Below, one piece after another: positions 50,983 through 60,778 of a DNA stretch of 64,000 bases (position 1 is the stretch's first letter; every line of letters starts with the position of its first letter). Where the stretch lies: contig JAUYTZ010000015.1 in the NCBI GenBank assembly GCA_030694965.1, positions 35,578 to 99,577 on the forward strand, given 5' to 3'. The position numbers and the translations under genes are program-made. The notes under the pieces were generated by a model. It did no database searches. It had not been told where the DNA came from and worked only from the letters and a program-made list of their open reading frames with translations. This DNA is from Candidatus Paracaedibacteraceae bacterium (lineage in GTDB: Bacteria; Pseudomonadota; Alphaproteobacteria; Paracaedibacterales; CAIOTO01).

Positions 50983-52395
50983 CTAAATAATATGATTTTT
51001 TTCTAAATTTGGCGTTGTATTTTTTAAATTAAAATTCGAATTATAATAGGGCTCATAATTTAGTATATAATACCAGATATGCCAAAATAATCTGTAGTTA
51101 TCTTTGTGGTGTATTTTTTTAGCCTCTCTTGTCATGCTTTCATAGTGATATAACATCACAGATCCATCGTAAATTGTTCTAAGCCCTTTTTTATTCAATC
51201 GTATGCATAGCTCTACATCGCTGCAACAAACCATATAATCTTCATCGTATCCACCAAACTTGATAAACTTACTTCTTTCTATTACGTGGCAAGCACCTGT
51301 AACAGCCGATATTTCTCGTGTATTCTTGGATGAAATGAATTTTTTATTTGTTTCAGAAGGCATCACAAATCGATAGATATGATCTATAAAACCAGACATT
51401 CCAAGCGTCATTCCCGCATGCTGAATAGAGTTATCTGGGAATAATAATTGTGCCCCTACAACACCTACATTATGTTGCATAGCTTCGTTACATAGTTTGT
51501 CAAGCCAATTGGGGGTAATAACTTTCATATCATTGTTCAAAAAAACAAAAATATCTCCGCTTGCCTGCGATGCTGCAAAATTATTAATTTTAGACCAATT
51601 ATAAGGTTTTAAATAATCAAGAACTTTCACAGATTTTATGTGTGATAATTCTTTGAAATATTCAAATGTATTATTTTCATTTGAGTTATTATTTATAATA
51701 ATTAGCTCTATCTGAATTGTATTTTCTGATTTTAATATACTATCAACACACGTTTTTAAAAGATCAACGCCATCTTTTGTTGGAATAATAATAGAAGCTT
51801 TTAATTTTGAAAGATTGAGCTCTGGTGGAGAATAAAAAGCTTTTACGTTATCTATTTTCTGCTGGCAAAATGCAAAAAATGCCTGATGTTGAATTTTATA
51901 TGGTTTTTCAGATAAAATATCTAATAGATAATTTTTGAAATTGAGTGGATTATCTTTAATTTGCGCTAAAGAATGAATAAATAAATCTGCACGGACAACA
52001 TAAAAATTATCTATATAGTCAAAATCTTGATAGAGTCTTGGTGACCAGTCAGGCTTGCAAAATGGTTTTTTATCATTTATTTGATCAAAATAAATAAACT
52101 CAGCCCGTGGACTAAGACGTCTTTTAAATTCGCTTTCAAAAGATGAGGTTATTTTTTGATATTTTTTATCATACAAAAGTATATATGTCGTTTTTAAATC
52201 AGTTTTAAAGTCAACGCAGATGCTTTTTTCTGTTAAATCAAAAATATGAAGGCATATATTTCTGTTGCGTAAATAATTTACCCAATGCATGATTTTTTGC
52301 ATTTTATGATATATAAAATTAAAATAAAAAATTCGAACACACCCAAAAAGACGCATAAAAACAAAAGTATAAAAACTGAATAATTTTTCGCGCAT
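50983..52395 (-). CDS. GT2-family glycosyltransferase
   Basis: KASIIIPTKDGVDLLKTCVDSILKSENTIQIELIIINNNSNE, ASGDIFVFLNNDMKV. Confidence 0.9.
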   Translation of the reverse strand: MREKLFSFYTFVFMRLFGCVRIFYFNFIYHKMQKIMHWVNYLRNRNICLHIFDLTEKSICVDFKTDLKTTYILLYDKKYQKITSSFESEFKRRLSPRAEFIYFDQINDKKPFCKPDWSPRLYQDFDYIDNFYVVRADLFIHSLAQIKDNPLNFKNYLLDILSEKPYKIQHQAFFAFCQQKIDNVKAFYSPPELNLSKLKASIIIPTKDGVDLLKTCVDSILKSENTIQIELIIINNNSNENNTFEYFKELSHIKSVKVLDYLKPYNWSKINNFAASQASGDIFVFLNNDMKVITPNWLDKLCNEAMQHNVGVVGAQLLFPDNSIQHAGMTLGMSGFIDHIYRFVMPSETNKKFISSKNTREISAVTGACHVIERSKFIKFGGYDEDYMVCCSDVELCIRLNKKGLRTIYDGSVMLYHYESMTREAKKIHHKDNYRLFWHIWYYILNYEPYYNSNFNLKNTTPNLEKNHII

Positions 52396-52418
52396 TGATA
52401 ATGTACTCTGTAAAAAGA

Positions 52419-53528
52419 TTAATTTGAAGAATGCAAAATAGATTGATATATATTTTTATGGGCAGCAGTCATCTGGTTGCGTGTAAATAATTTTTCATAA
52501 CGCTTATAAGCATTTTCCCCCATCTCTTTTGCTAAATCGAAATTAGCTAATAATGAAAGCATTGCTTTTTTTAATTGATCAGAGCAATTTGGCTCTACTA
52601 CAAAGCCAGTTACATTGTCTTCATTAATATAACTTGTTCCTGTAGCAATTTCACATGAAATGAGAGGTTTTCGATACATTGCGGCTTCAAGCAAAGAAAT
52701 ACCAAAGGCTTCAGATCTTAAATGCGAAGGAAATATAAAACCATAGCATGCCTCTAATAAATCTGCTTTTTGTTGTTCTGTAATAGCGCCCATAAAATGA
52801 ATATTTGTCATGCCTGCAGCTTGTTTTTTTAAGCTATCCTCTATTGGACCTGAGCCCGCAATGACAATTTGAATATCTGTGTTACGTACAGCTTCAATTA
52901 AAATATGAAGCCCTTTGTAATAACGCAAAACTCCGATGAACGCAAAAAAACGCGTGCCAAAACTATTTTTTAAGTTTTGTACATTTGGTGCAAGTGGTGA
53001 AATATAGTCATTTTTATCAATTCCAATTGGAATTAAATTTGTTTTGCTCTTAAAGTTTTGAAGTACCGGACTTGATTCGATGTAACCTGGAGATGTAGCA
53101 ATAATTTGATTAATATTGTTTAAAAATCTATTCATCAAAGGTTTATACATTTGATAAAATACTTTTTGCTTCACAATATCTGAATGATACGTTAATACCG
53201 TTGGTTTTTTAATATTTGTAAATAAATGCAGCATATCTGAAAATGGATAAGGAAAATGGTAATGAATAATATCAAATTGCTCAGCAATCGCTTTAAATTT
53301 TTTAAAAGCAATCATTGAAAAGGGGGTTGAAGCAATTGTAAAATTAGCTTTAAAACGATGTACTTGAATATTATCTACAATATGGGATTTTGTTTCATTT
53401 GAAGTCAGACAAAATACTTCCGATGTTATGCCCATTTTTGATAAACTTTTAGACAATGTCAGAATTACGTGTTCAATACCACCAAATGTATCAGGGTAGT
53501 ATGTTTTATATACATGTAAAACTTTCAC
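52419..53528 (-). CDS. GT4-family glycosyltransferase
   Basis: FGGIEHVILTLSKSL, FAFIGVLRYYKGLHILIEA, PSHLRSEAFGISLLEAAMYRKPLISCE. Confidence 0.92.
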   Translation of the reverse strand: MKVLHVYKTYYPDTFGGIEHVILTLSKSLSKMGITSEVFCLTSNETKSHIVDNIQVHRFKANFTIASTPFSMIAFKKFKAIAEQFDIIHYHFPYPFSDMLHLFTNIKKPTVLTYHSDIVKQKVFYQMYKPLMNRFLNNINQIIATSPGYIESSPVLQNFKSKTNLIPIGIDKNDYISPLAPNVQNLKNSFGTRFFAFIGVLRYYKGLHILIEAVRNTDIQIVIAGSGPIEDSLKKQAAGMTNIHFMGAITEQQKADLLEACYGFIFPSHLRSEAFGISLLEAAMYRKPLISCEIATGTSYINEDNVTGFVVEPNCSDQLKKAMLSLLANFDLAKEMGENAYKRYEKLFTRNQMTAAHKNIYQSILHSSN

Positions 53529-54637
53529 TATATTTTTCTTTCTAAAATGGCATCTTCAAAAATGGATCTTAATTTTATTGCAGAATTTTCCCAGGAAAAT
53601 TGCATTGCATTTTCTTTTGCATGGCTCGCTAAACTTTTGCGTAAGGCGTTGTCAGTAATCATTTTTATCAATCCTATTTGAATTGAAGCCACATCAAAAG
53701 GATTAACTATATATCCCGCATTACCTGCAATTTCTGGCATAGATGAAGTATTTGATGTTAATACAGGCACACCATATGACATTGATTCAATTAAAGGAAG
53801 GCCGAAGCCCTCATAAATTGATGGCATCGCAAGAAATAAAGCATTGGCATAAAGTGATTGCAGTGTTTGATCAGAAACATATCCTAATAAATGAACAAAT
53901 TGATTTAAAGAAAGCTCAGCTATGACGCGTTTTAAGTTAATGTCACCCCATCCTTTTCCGCCAACAATGACAAAAGGGGTAGTTTGTTTAATTTCGTCAC
54001 TTAAAAGGCTATACGCTTTTAAAATAAACTCTAAATTTTTACGAGGTTCTAACGTACCAACAAAAAGAATATAATTTTTCAAATCATTAATAACTGTATT
54101 GTTTGCCTCTTTCGAATATACGCCATTGTAAATAACGGATATTTTTGATTCACTACATTTGAATTCTTTTAAAACAGATAATTTTGTGGCTTTGGACACA
54201 GTTGTAACGTGTGTTGCTTGCTTTAACGCAAGAGGCATTTGAATTGCGTCAAGTATTCGCGTTTCAATGCGCATTGTTTCAGGGTGATACTTATAAACTA
54301 AATCATGAATTGTAACGACAGAAGGTATTTTTTTGGATAAAAAATAAGGCAGTCGATGGGCTGGCCCCCAGTAAATATCTAATTTATCTACATGTGCTAA
54401 TTTCACTAAAGTCGTTTCGCCCCATAATTGACGATGCAGTTTTGAGTGTATACCTCCGCAGCGTATAACATGGTTTTGAAAGCAGCTCGTGTCAACATCT
54501 GCATGTAACGAAGAGGGGCTATATAAATAAAGATGTGTATTAGGCATGCGTGCAAGTTGAAAGCAAAGCTCAAACGTATAACGTCCAATTCCCGTTAAAG
54601 GTTTTGATAAATTTCGTATATCTATGCCAATTTTCAT
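53528..54637 (-). CDS. GT4-family glycosyltransferase
   Basis: LTGIGRYTFEL, FVGTLEPRKNLEFILKAY, PSIYEGFGLPLIESMSYGVPVL. Confidence 0.93.
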   Translation of the reverse strand: MKIGIDIRNLSKPLTGIGRYTFELCFQLARMPNTHLYLYSPSSLHADVDTSCFQNHVIRCGGIHSKLHRQLWGETTLVKLAHVDKLDIYWGPAHRLPYFLSKKIPSVVTIHDLVYKYHPETMRIETRILDAIQMPLALKQATHVTTVSKATKLSVLKEFKCSESKISVIYNGVYSKEANNTVINDLKNYILFVGTLEPRKNLEFILKAYSLLSDEIKQTTPFVIVGGKGWGDINLKRVIAELSLNQFVHLLGYVSDQTLQSLYANALFLAMPSIYEGFGLPLIESMSYGVPVLTSNTSSMPEIAGNAGYIVNPFDVASIQIGLIKMITDNALRKSLASHAKENAMQFSWENSAIKLRSIFEDAILERKI

Positions 54638-54646
54638 TTTTTTTCT

Positions 54647-56074
54647 TTACAAGACAGCTCTGCCATAAACGTCGTCAAATCGAATAATATCGTCTTCACC
54701 AAGATATGTTCCGGTTTGCACCTCAATCAGAATTAACATATCTGTTCCAATATTTTCAAGTCGATGCTTATGCGTTGCGGGGATGTATGTTGACTCATTT
54801 ACATTTAAAATAATTTCTTGATCCCCGTTAATGATTTTTGCGACCCCCGAAACAACAACCCAATGTTCTGATCGGTGAGCATGCATTTGTAAGCTAAGCC
54901 GGCCGCCAGGTTTTACTTCAATTCGCTTGATTTTAAAGCCTTTTGCCTCTTCCAAAACAGTATATGTTCCCCAAGGTCTGTTTGCTGTTCTATGCAATTT
55001 ATGCACATCATTATTTTGTGTTTTGAGAATGTTGAAAATGCTTTTAACGTCTTGGGTTGCTTTTTTATCCACCACTAAAAGAGCATCAGCAGTGTCAACA
55101 ATAATTAAGCTATCAAGCCCCACTGCGCCAATCACGCGGTCTTTTGCTAAAATTGTGCAATTTTTAGTGTCTTTTAATAAAGCTTCTCCTGAAATACGAT
55201 TGTTTAATTCATCCGTTTGTATTAAATCTCCCAGCGATCGCCAGCAACCAATATCGCTCCACCCTATATCGCAAGCAATAACACTGGCGCTTTTTGTTTT
55301 TTCCATAATCGAATAATCGATGGAATCCGATGGAACGGTTTCAAAGTCTTGCGGATGAATGTCTACTTTTTTTAAATTAAATCCTTCAGAAAAACCTGCT
55401 GATTCTATTGCTTTTTTTGTTTCGTTTAAGATTTCTGGACAATATTGCCCCATCTCTTCAAGCATTTTGCTTGCTTTAAAACAAAAAATTCCTGAATTCC
55501 AAAGAAAATTTCCTGAATCAACATATGATTTGGCCGTCACGTAATCTGGTTTTTCCACAAAACGAAGAACATCTTCATTTTTGAACTCAATATAACCGTA
55601 ACCTGTCTCTGGTGTCTTCGGTGTAATACCAAATGTTACAATTCTGTCTTGTTCAGCAAGTTTTGTTGCAGCTAAAACGGCTTTTTCAAAAGCGGCTTGA
55701 TCTAAAACAAGATGATCTGCCGCTAACACTAATAAAATTGCATCAGCAGAAATCTTTTCTACAGCATACAGAGAGGCAGCAGCAATAGCGGGCGCTGTAT
55801 TTCGTCCAAAAGGTTCAAGTATAAAATGTTTTTGAATATGGTCTGCTTTTTCATCTAGTTCAGCATAGTCATCTTCAACACGAAAAAAGAATTCGCGATT
55901 GGTTACTGTTAAAATATCACTTACTTGGTTAAGTAAAGCACCGCGTAAAAAGGCTTTCTGAATCAAGCTTTGTCCGTCATCTAACCTAATAAATGGCTTT
56001 GGGTTGTGTTCTCGTGATACAGGCCAAAGGCGTGATCCTGCGCCACCACATAAAACTGTAGGAATTAAATGCAA
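54647..56074 (-). CDS. manC: Mannose-1-phosphate guanylyltransferase / mannose-6-phosphate isomerase
   Basis: VLCGGAGSRLWPVSREHNPKPF, FVEKP, RPWGTYTVLEEAKGFKIKRIEVKPGGRLSLQMHAHRSEHWVVVSG. Confidence 0.95.
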   Translation of the reverse strand: MHLIPTVLCGGAGSRLWPVSREHNPKPFIRLDDGQSLIQKAFLRGALLNQVSDILTVTNREFFFRVEDDYAELDEKADHIQKHFILEPFGRNTAPAIAAASLYAVEKISADAILLVLAADHLVLDQAAFEKAVLAATKLAEQDRIVTFGITPKTPETGYGYIEFKNEDVLRFVEKPDYVTAKSYVDSGNFLWNSGIFCFKASKMLEEMGQYCPEILNETKKAIESAGFSEGFNLKKVDIHPQDFETVPSDSIDYSIMEKTKSASVIACDIGWSDIGCWRSLGDLIQTDELNNRISGEALLKDTKNCTILAKDRVIGAVGLDSLIIVDTADALLVVDKKATQDVKSIFNILKTQNNDVHKLHRTANRPWGTYTVLEEAKGFKIKRIEVKPGGRLSLQMHAHRSEHWVVVSGVAKIINGDQEIILNVNESTYIPATHKHRLENIGTDMLILIEVQTGTYLGEDDIIRFDDVYGRAVL

Positions 56075-56772
56075 GTGAGTTGTCCTTTTTCAAGTCGTAT
56101 TGTTCGTGTACAAAACTCATCAATTACTGCCTGTTCATGCGTTACCATTAACACAGTTACGCCGCTTTCAATAAGTTCTCTCATTTTCTTTAGGCTTTTA
56201 TGTTGAAATTCCATATCACCAACGGCCCATATTTCATCAAGCAATAAAATGTCGGCTTTTACATGTGTTGAAACAGCAAATGCTAAACGCACACCCATGC
56301 CAGATGAATAAAACTTAACCGGTATATCAATAAAATCACCAATGCCTGAAAATTCTAAAATAGCATCAAAGACTTCAGACGTTTTTTCTTGTGATAACCC
56401 ATAAATTGCGCACGACAAATAGACATTCTCTCGACCTGTTAATTCCTGATGAAAACCAGTTCCAACCTCAAGCAAGGATCTAACACTGCCATTAATTTGA
56501 ATCTCACCTTCAGAAGGCGCCGTAATACGAGACAATAACTTCAACAGCGTACTTTTCCCAGAGCCATTGTGTCCTAATACGCCTAAAATCTCACCCGCTT
56601 GAACGTCAAATGAAACATTTTTCAGTGCCCAAAACTCTTGCAATTCTTGATGTAGTGTTTGACGCCTTTTTGAAAAGGATTTAAAAATTGCTTCTTTGAA
56701 AGAGCCGCGCGTGCCGTCTGGATGCAGTATATATTTTTTTGAAACATTGCGAATGCTAATTATTGTTTTCAT
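56065..56772 (-). CDS. Polysaccharide ABC transporter ATP-binding protein (Wzt/TagH type, no C-terminal sugar-binding domain)
   Basis: GHNGSGKSTLLKLLSRI, FYSSGMGVRLAFA, LLLDEIWAVGD; start trimmed to MKTIISIRNVSKKY. Confidence 0.93.
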   Translation of the reverse strand: MKTIISIRNVSKKYILHPDGTRGSFKEAIFKSFSKRRQTLHQELQEFWALKNVSFDVQAGEILGVLGHNGSGKSTLLKLLSRITAPSEGEIQINGSVRSLLEVGTGFHQELTGRENVYLSCAIYGLSQEKTSEVFDAILEFSGIGDFIDIPVKFYSSGMGVRLAFAVSTHVKADILLLDEIWAVGDMEFQHKSLKKMRELIESGVTVLMVTHEQAVIDEFCTRTIRLEKGQLTCI

Positions 56773-56782
56773 GACGAGCCCC

Positions 56783-57607
56783 CTATATCTCATCAACGAG
56801 GGTTGATGAAAAACGTACAAAGTAAAGTAGGCTTAAAACTGTTAACCCGATAGTTGCAATAATTGACACTAAACAACATGACAATTCAGGAAATGGAGAT
56901 GATGTTGTTACCGCCCATCTGAACATTTGTATGTAACCAACAAGTGGATTTAGGTTGTAGAGCATTAAGTAACGTTCAGGCACAATAGAATACGGGTACA
57001 TTATAGGGCAGCAAAACACCCAAAGTTGTATTAATAATGGAATAATCAGTACACAATCTTTATACCTGGCGCTTAAGGCTGCAAATAAAACTGAAATTGA
57101 AAATGCAAATAAGAAAAGCCCTGAAAAGATTAACGGCACAAATATGAATTGGCTGAAATTAAAAACGCCATAGAAAATTTGCAAAATCAACAAAAGGCCA
57201 TAGGCAACAGCGAAATCTACAGCGGCCCCTAGAACGTATGAAAGGGGGGCAATCAGTCTTGGGAAGTACACTTTTTTTATAATGTCATTGTAACTTATAA
57301 AAGCCATTCCGCCTTGTGTTAATGCACGTGAAAAAAAATGCCACAAGCATAAGGCTGAATAAGTGTAAATAGATGTTGGTATGCCAAATGTTTGGTTTTT
57401 AAATAGTAAGCCTAGAAATAATACAAAAATCACCATCATTGCTAACGGTTGTAATACATTCCACAAAATGCCCAAAGCAGTATTGTTGTAGCGCACTTTT
57501 AGATCGCGCCATACAAGACGTTGTAATAAATAGCGCGCTTTAAACACTTCGTTTAATTCGTTCAAAAGTGTAGGGGGCTTTGATGTAATTAAAATGCTGG
57601 GTGACAT
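56783..57607 (-). CDS. Polysaccharide ABC transporter permease (Wzm/TagG type)
   Basis: RYLLQRLVWRDLKVRYNNTALGILWNVLQPLAMM, YSIVPERYLMLYNLNPLVGYIQMFR. Confidence 0.93.
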   Translation of the reverse strand: MSPSILITSKPPTLLNELNEVFKARYLLQRLVWRDLKVRYNNTALGILWNVLQPLAMMVIFVLFLGLLFKNQTFGIPTSIYTYSALCLWHFFSRALTQGGMAFISYNDIIKKVYFPRLIAPLSYVLGAAVDFAVAYGLLLILQIFYGVFNFSQFIFVPLIFSGLFLFAFSISVLFAALSARYKDCVLIIPLLIQLWVFCCPIMYPYSIVPERYLMLYNLNPLVGYIQMFRWAVTTSSPFPELSCCLVSIIATIGLTVLSLLYFVRFSSTLVDEI

Positions 57608-58470
57608 ATGTTTCCCTAAAGGTTATTTCTTTGATTTAAATTTAATAAAAAAGATCCACAAGATTGACAATAATTTTTTAATATTAAAATATTTTTTTAA
57701 TGCCTTCTTTTGAATTATTAAGTGGCATATATGTTGAACTGGAAATACAGGTTGCCACAATTTTACCTTTCTTAAAACTTAACTTTTTACAAAAAATTAA
57801 TAAGATCGATAAATGTTTTTAAAATAATTACAGAACTCGTATTTAGAAAAGCGACTTAGTAGGAACATCTTGGCGTATGATTTTAATTACCGACATGTTA
57901 TAGTGAGAACAATAAGCTAAACCTCCATTTATTTCAAGTGTGAACCAGTATGGTTATTGAAAAATTTGAGATAGTGGCAAATCAATACTGACGATTTTTA
58001 AAATTTGAGGTAGAGTCAAAATTATAATAAATCTCCTGCGTAAGTCCCTCTTGTGCATTTTGAGCCAAGAGTTTATAGAGGTTTTTAGTTCAATAATGTT
58101 TCTTGCGCAGCAGGCCTAATGTAGGCAGCATCAATACTGCAAGATATCAGTATTTCAGACATGTTTTGTTTTTCTTTAGAAGTCTTTTTAGAAATATAAA
58201 TTCATCTTGACTCTAAAATGAATAAAATTTATTATTTGCCAAAATGTTGCTAAAAAATTATTAGTAACTTATTGTTATTTTTAATCATTATTTTTTAAAC
58301 AGATTTTAAGAATCGAGTCATCATGTTTTTCAGGGTTAACGCATGAATTACGTATAATAATTCTTGGAGTAGGCGCGATCCCTCCATGAGGAAATGTTAT
58401 GGGTGTTCTAAAAATTATTTCACATAATTAAAGCTATGCTCGATACTAGACTTGTTACAGAGCGTTTTAA

Positions 58471-58505
58471 CATATACTTTGAAAAATAGCTTTCAAAGTG
58501 TATAT
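58471..58505. repeat. Imperfect palindrome/hairpin in divergent intergenic region
   Basis: ATATACTTTGAAA-AATAGC-TTTCAAAGTGTATAT. Confidence 0.7.
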
Positions 58506-58643
58506 TTGCACTGGTCACCTTAAAACTGTAAGCTCGAATTTATCAACAAATTCAACTGTATTTGTGATATAGAATTTAGAATCTTATAAAAATTATTGAT
58601 TGAAATATAATGCTAAAAAATAAAATAAGGAATAAATAAGAGA

Positions 58644-59843
58644 ATGAACAAAATAATACATGAATGTGAAGTTTGCGGAAATACAGAGCTTGATTTGGTG
58701 TTGAATTTAGGTGCTCATCCTCTATGTGATGACTTAAAACCTATCAACTCGCAAGAATCCACGGAATTTTATCCTATCGAAATCTTGTTTTGTGGTGTTT
58801 GTAAAACTGCACATCAAAAACATCAAGTACCAAAAGAAAAATTGTTTCCAGCGAGCTATCATTATAGAGCGCAATTTACGCAAGACGTGCTTAATGGAAT
58901 GTGTGATCTTGTTTCTTCATGTAAAACATTAATTGGTGATCTAAATAATAAAAAAATAGTTGATGTTGGATGTAATGATGGTTCACTGCTTAAATTCTTT
59001 AAGAAAGAAGGTGCGTTCACGATAGGTGTTGAACCGACTGGTGCTGCAAAGGATGCTGAAAAAAATATAGATGCAATTTATAATAAATATTTTGATTGTG
59101 ACGTGGCCACTAAGATACTAAAAGACTATGGCTTTCCGGACGTTATTACTTTTACCAATGTTTTTGCTCATATTGATGATTTAAATGCATTAATTAGTGC
59201 TTTGAAAATAATAATGGCTCCCCATACCGTTTTGATAATTGAAAATCATTATCTAGGAAGTGTTTTTGAGAAAAATCAATTTGACACCTTCTATCATGAA
59301 CATCCGCGCACGTATTCAATAGGTTCATTTTCTTATATTGCTGATCGCTTGCAGATGCAAATAAATAATATAGAGTTTCCTAATCGTTACGGAGGAAACA
59401 TAAGAGTTACTCTTTCAAACAACCAGGCTCTTTCTATATTTAAAACTCTACCTAATTTAATTCAAAGTGAGAATTCTTTTAAAGAACTATTTTTAAAAAT
59501 GAATGCGTTTATTGATGATTGGAAAGAAAAAAAGAAAAAAGAAATTTTAGACCTTGTTGAGCAGCATGGCCCGCTCTACGCAAAAGCATTTCCTGGACGA
59601 GCAGCGATTCTCATTAAGTTGCTTAATTTAGATGTTAGTCATATAGCAGGTGTTTTTGAAAGAGATTTTTCAATGAAAATAGGACACTACCTTCCAGGAA
59701 CTATGATCCCAATCATAAAAGACGAAACTATGAATAAAATTAATCCACCTGTAGTTCTTAATTTGGCATGGCATATTAAAAAGGAAATTCATAGCTTTTT
59801 GCGAGCAAATGGTTATCAAGGGCAAATTATTGATATTATATGA
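58644..59843 (+). CDS. SAM-dependent sugar C-methyltransferase family protein
   Basis: CEVCGNTELDLVLNLGAHPLCDD zinc-binding N-terminus, VDVGCNDGSLLKFFKKEG, VFAHIDDLNAL, FYHEHPRTYSIGSF. Confidence 0.88.
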   Translation: MNKIIHECEVCGNTELDLVLNLGAHPLCDDLKPINSQESTEFYPIEILFCGVCKTAHQKHQVPKEKLFPASYHYRAQFTQDVLNGMCDLVSSCKTLIGDLNNKKIVDVGCNDGSLLKFFKKEGAFTIGVEPTGAAKDAEKNIDAIYNKYFDCDVATKILKDYGFPDVITFTNVFAHIDDLNALISALKIIMAPHTVLIIENHYLGSVFEKNQFDTFYHEHPRTYSIGSFSYIADRLQMQINNIEFPNRYGGNIRVTLSNNQALSIFKTLPNLIQSENSFKELFLKMNAFIDDWKEKKKKEILDLVEQHGPLYAKAFPGRAAILIKLLNLDVSHIAGVFERDFSMKIGHYLPGTMIPIIKDETMNKINPPVVLNLAWHIKKEIHSFLRANGYQGQIIDII

Positions 59844-60778
59844 TATATGGTGTCCTTGGATCGGGCTTTGGTCTTTATGGTTACGTCCCTTCAATCATAA
59901 AAAAATATAATAAAGTGTGCCTTCTTTTGCATTCGAAAGAATTTTTTATGCAAAAAGAAGAAACAAAAAATTTGTATGATCACGTTATCTGGGCCAATTC
60001 ATCTGATGAGTTTTATGAAATAATCTCCGGTTTGGTAATAGCATACCCACCTCAGTTGCAAGTTCATGTTCTAGATACGCTATGTAAAAGCTCAACTTTA
60101 AAATGGCCAGATCGCCTTATACTTGAAAAGCCTATAGCTTCGGCACCTCATTATGCGGACTCTTTGTTAGGGCTCTTACTTAATAAGAAAATACACCACA
60201 GAATATCATATTTATTTTTATATTTGCCGTGGTTTAACTGGTTAAAAAATGAAATTTCAGAAAAAATCAATAGCACAATTGATATTGAGTGGAATTTTCT
60301 TGCCTATCATTTTCACAAGAAAGTTGAGACTTGGAAAAAATATCATAGTCAAGGGGGTGGTGTTTTAAGATTTTACTCCATCCACTTTCTGCCTATTCTG
60401 GTAGATCTAGGTTTTTATAGCGTTTGTCAATCAACCTTATTCTTTTATGAAGATAACATACCTATAAAGTGGGATGCACAATTTGAAGATGAGGCGGGAA
60501 ATAAGATTAAATTACGCATTAATATATATTCAAAGAAAACTAAATTTAAAATTAATATTACGTCACCAAATTTTAGTAATAAGATATTTGAAGATGTGTC
60601 TGTCTTTAGTGAAAACAAATCATCTGCGTATATTGACATAAGAAGCGAATATATCGAATCTGTTTTTGATAGCTTTGAAAATGAAAATAAAGTTTATTAT
60701 GCTTTTTATAATAAAATAAATTCTCTTTGGAATAAAATAGAGGGAATAACCATAGAAAAAAAGATGCCTGCGTCATGA
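59840..60778 (+). CDS. Gfo/Idh/MocA-like NAD(P)-dependent oxidoreductase
   Basis: VLGSGFGLYGYVPSI, LVIAYPPQLQ, RLILEKPIA (EKP motif). Confidence 0.72.
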   Translation: MIYGVLGSGFGLYGYVPSIIKKYNKVCLLLHSKEFFMQKEETKNLYDHVIWANSSDEFYEIISGLVIAYPPQLQVHVLDTLCKSSTLKWPDRLILEKPIASAPHYADSLLGLLLNKKIHHRISYLFLYLPWFNWLKNEISEKINSTIDIEWNFLAYHFHKKVETWKKYHSQGGGVLRFYSIHFLPILVDLGFYSVCQSTLFFYEDNIPIKWDAQFEDEAGNKIKLRINIYSKKTKFKINITSPNFSNKIFEDVSVFSENKSSAYIDIRSEYIESVFDSFENENKVYYAFYNKINSLWNKIEGITIEKKMPAS

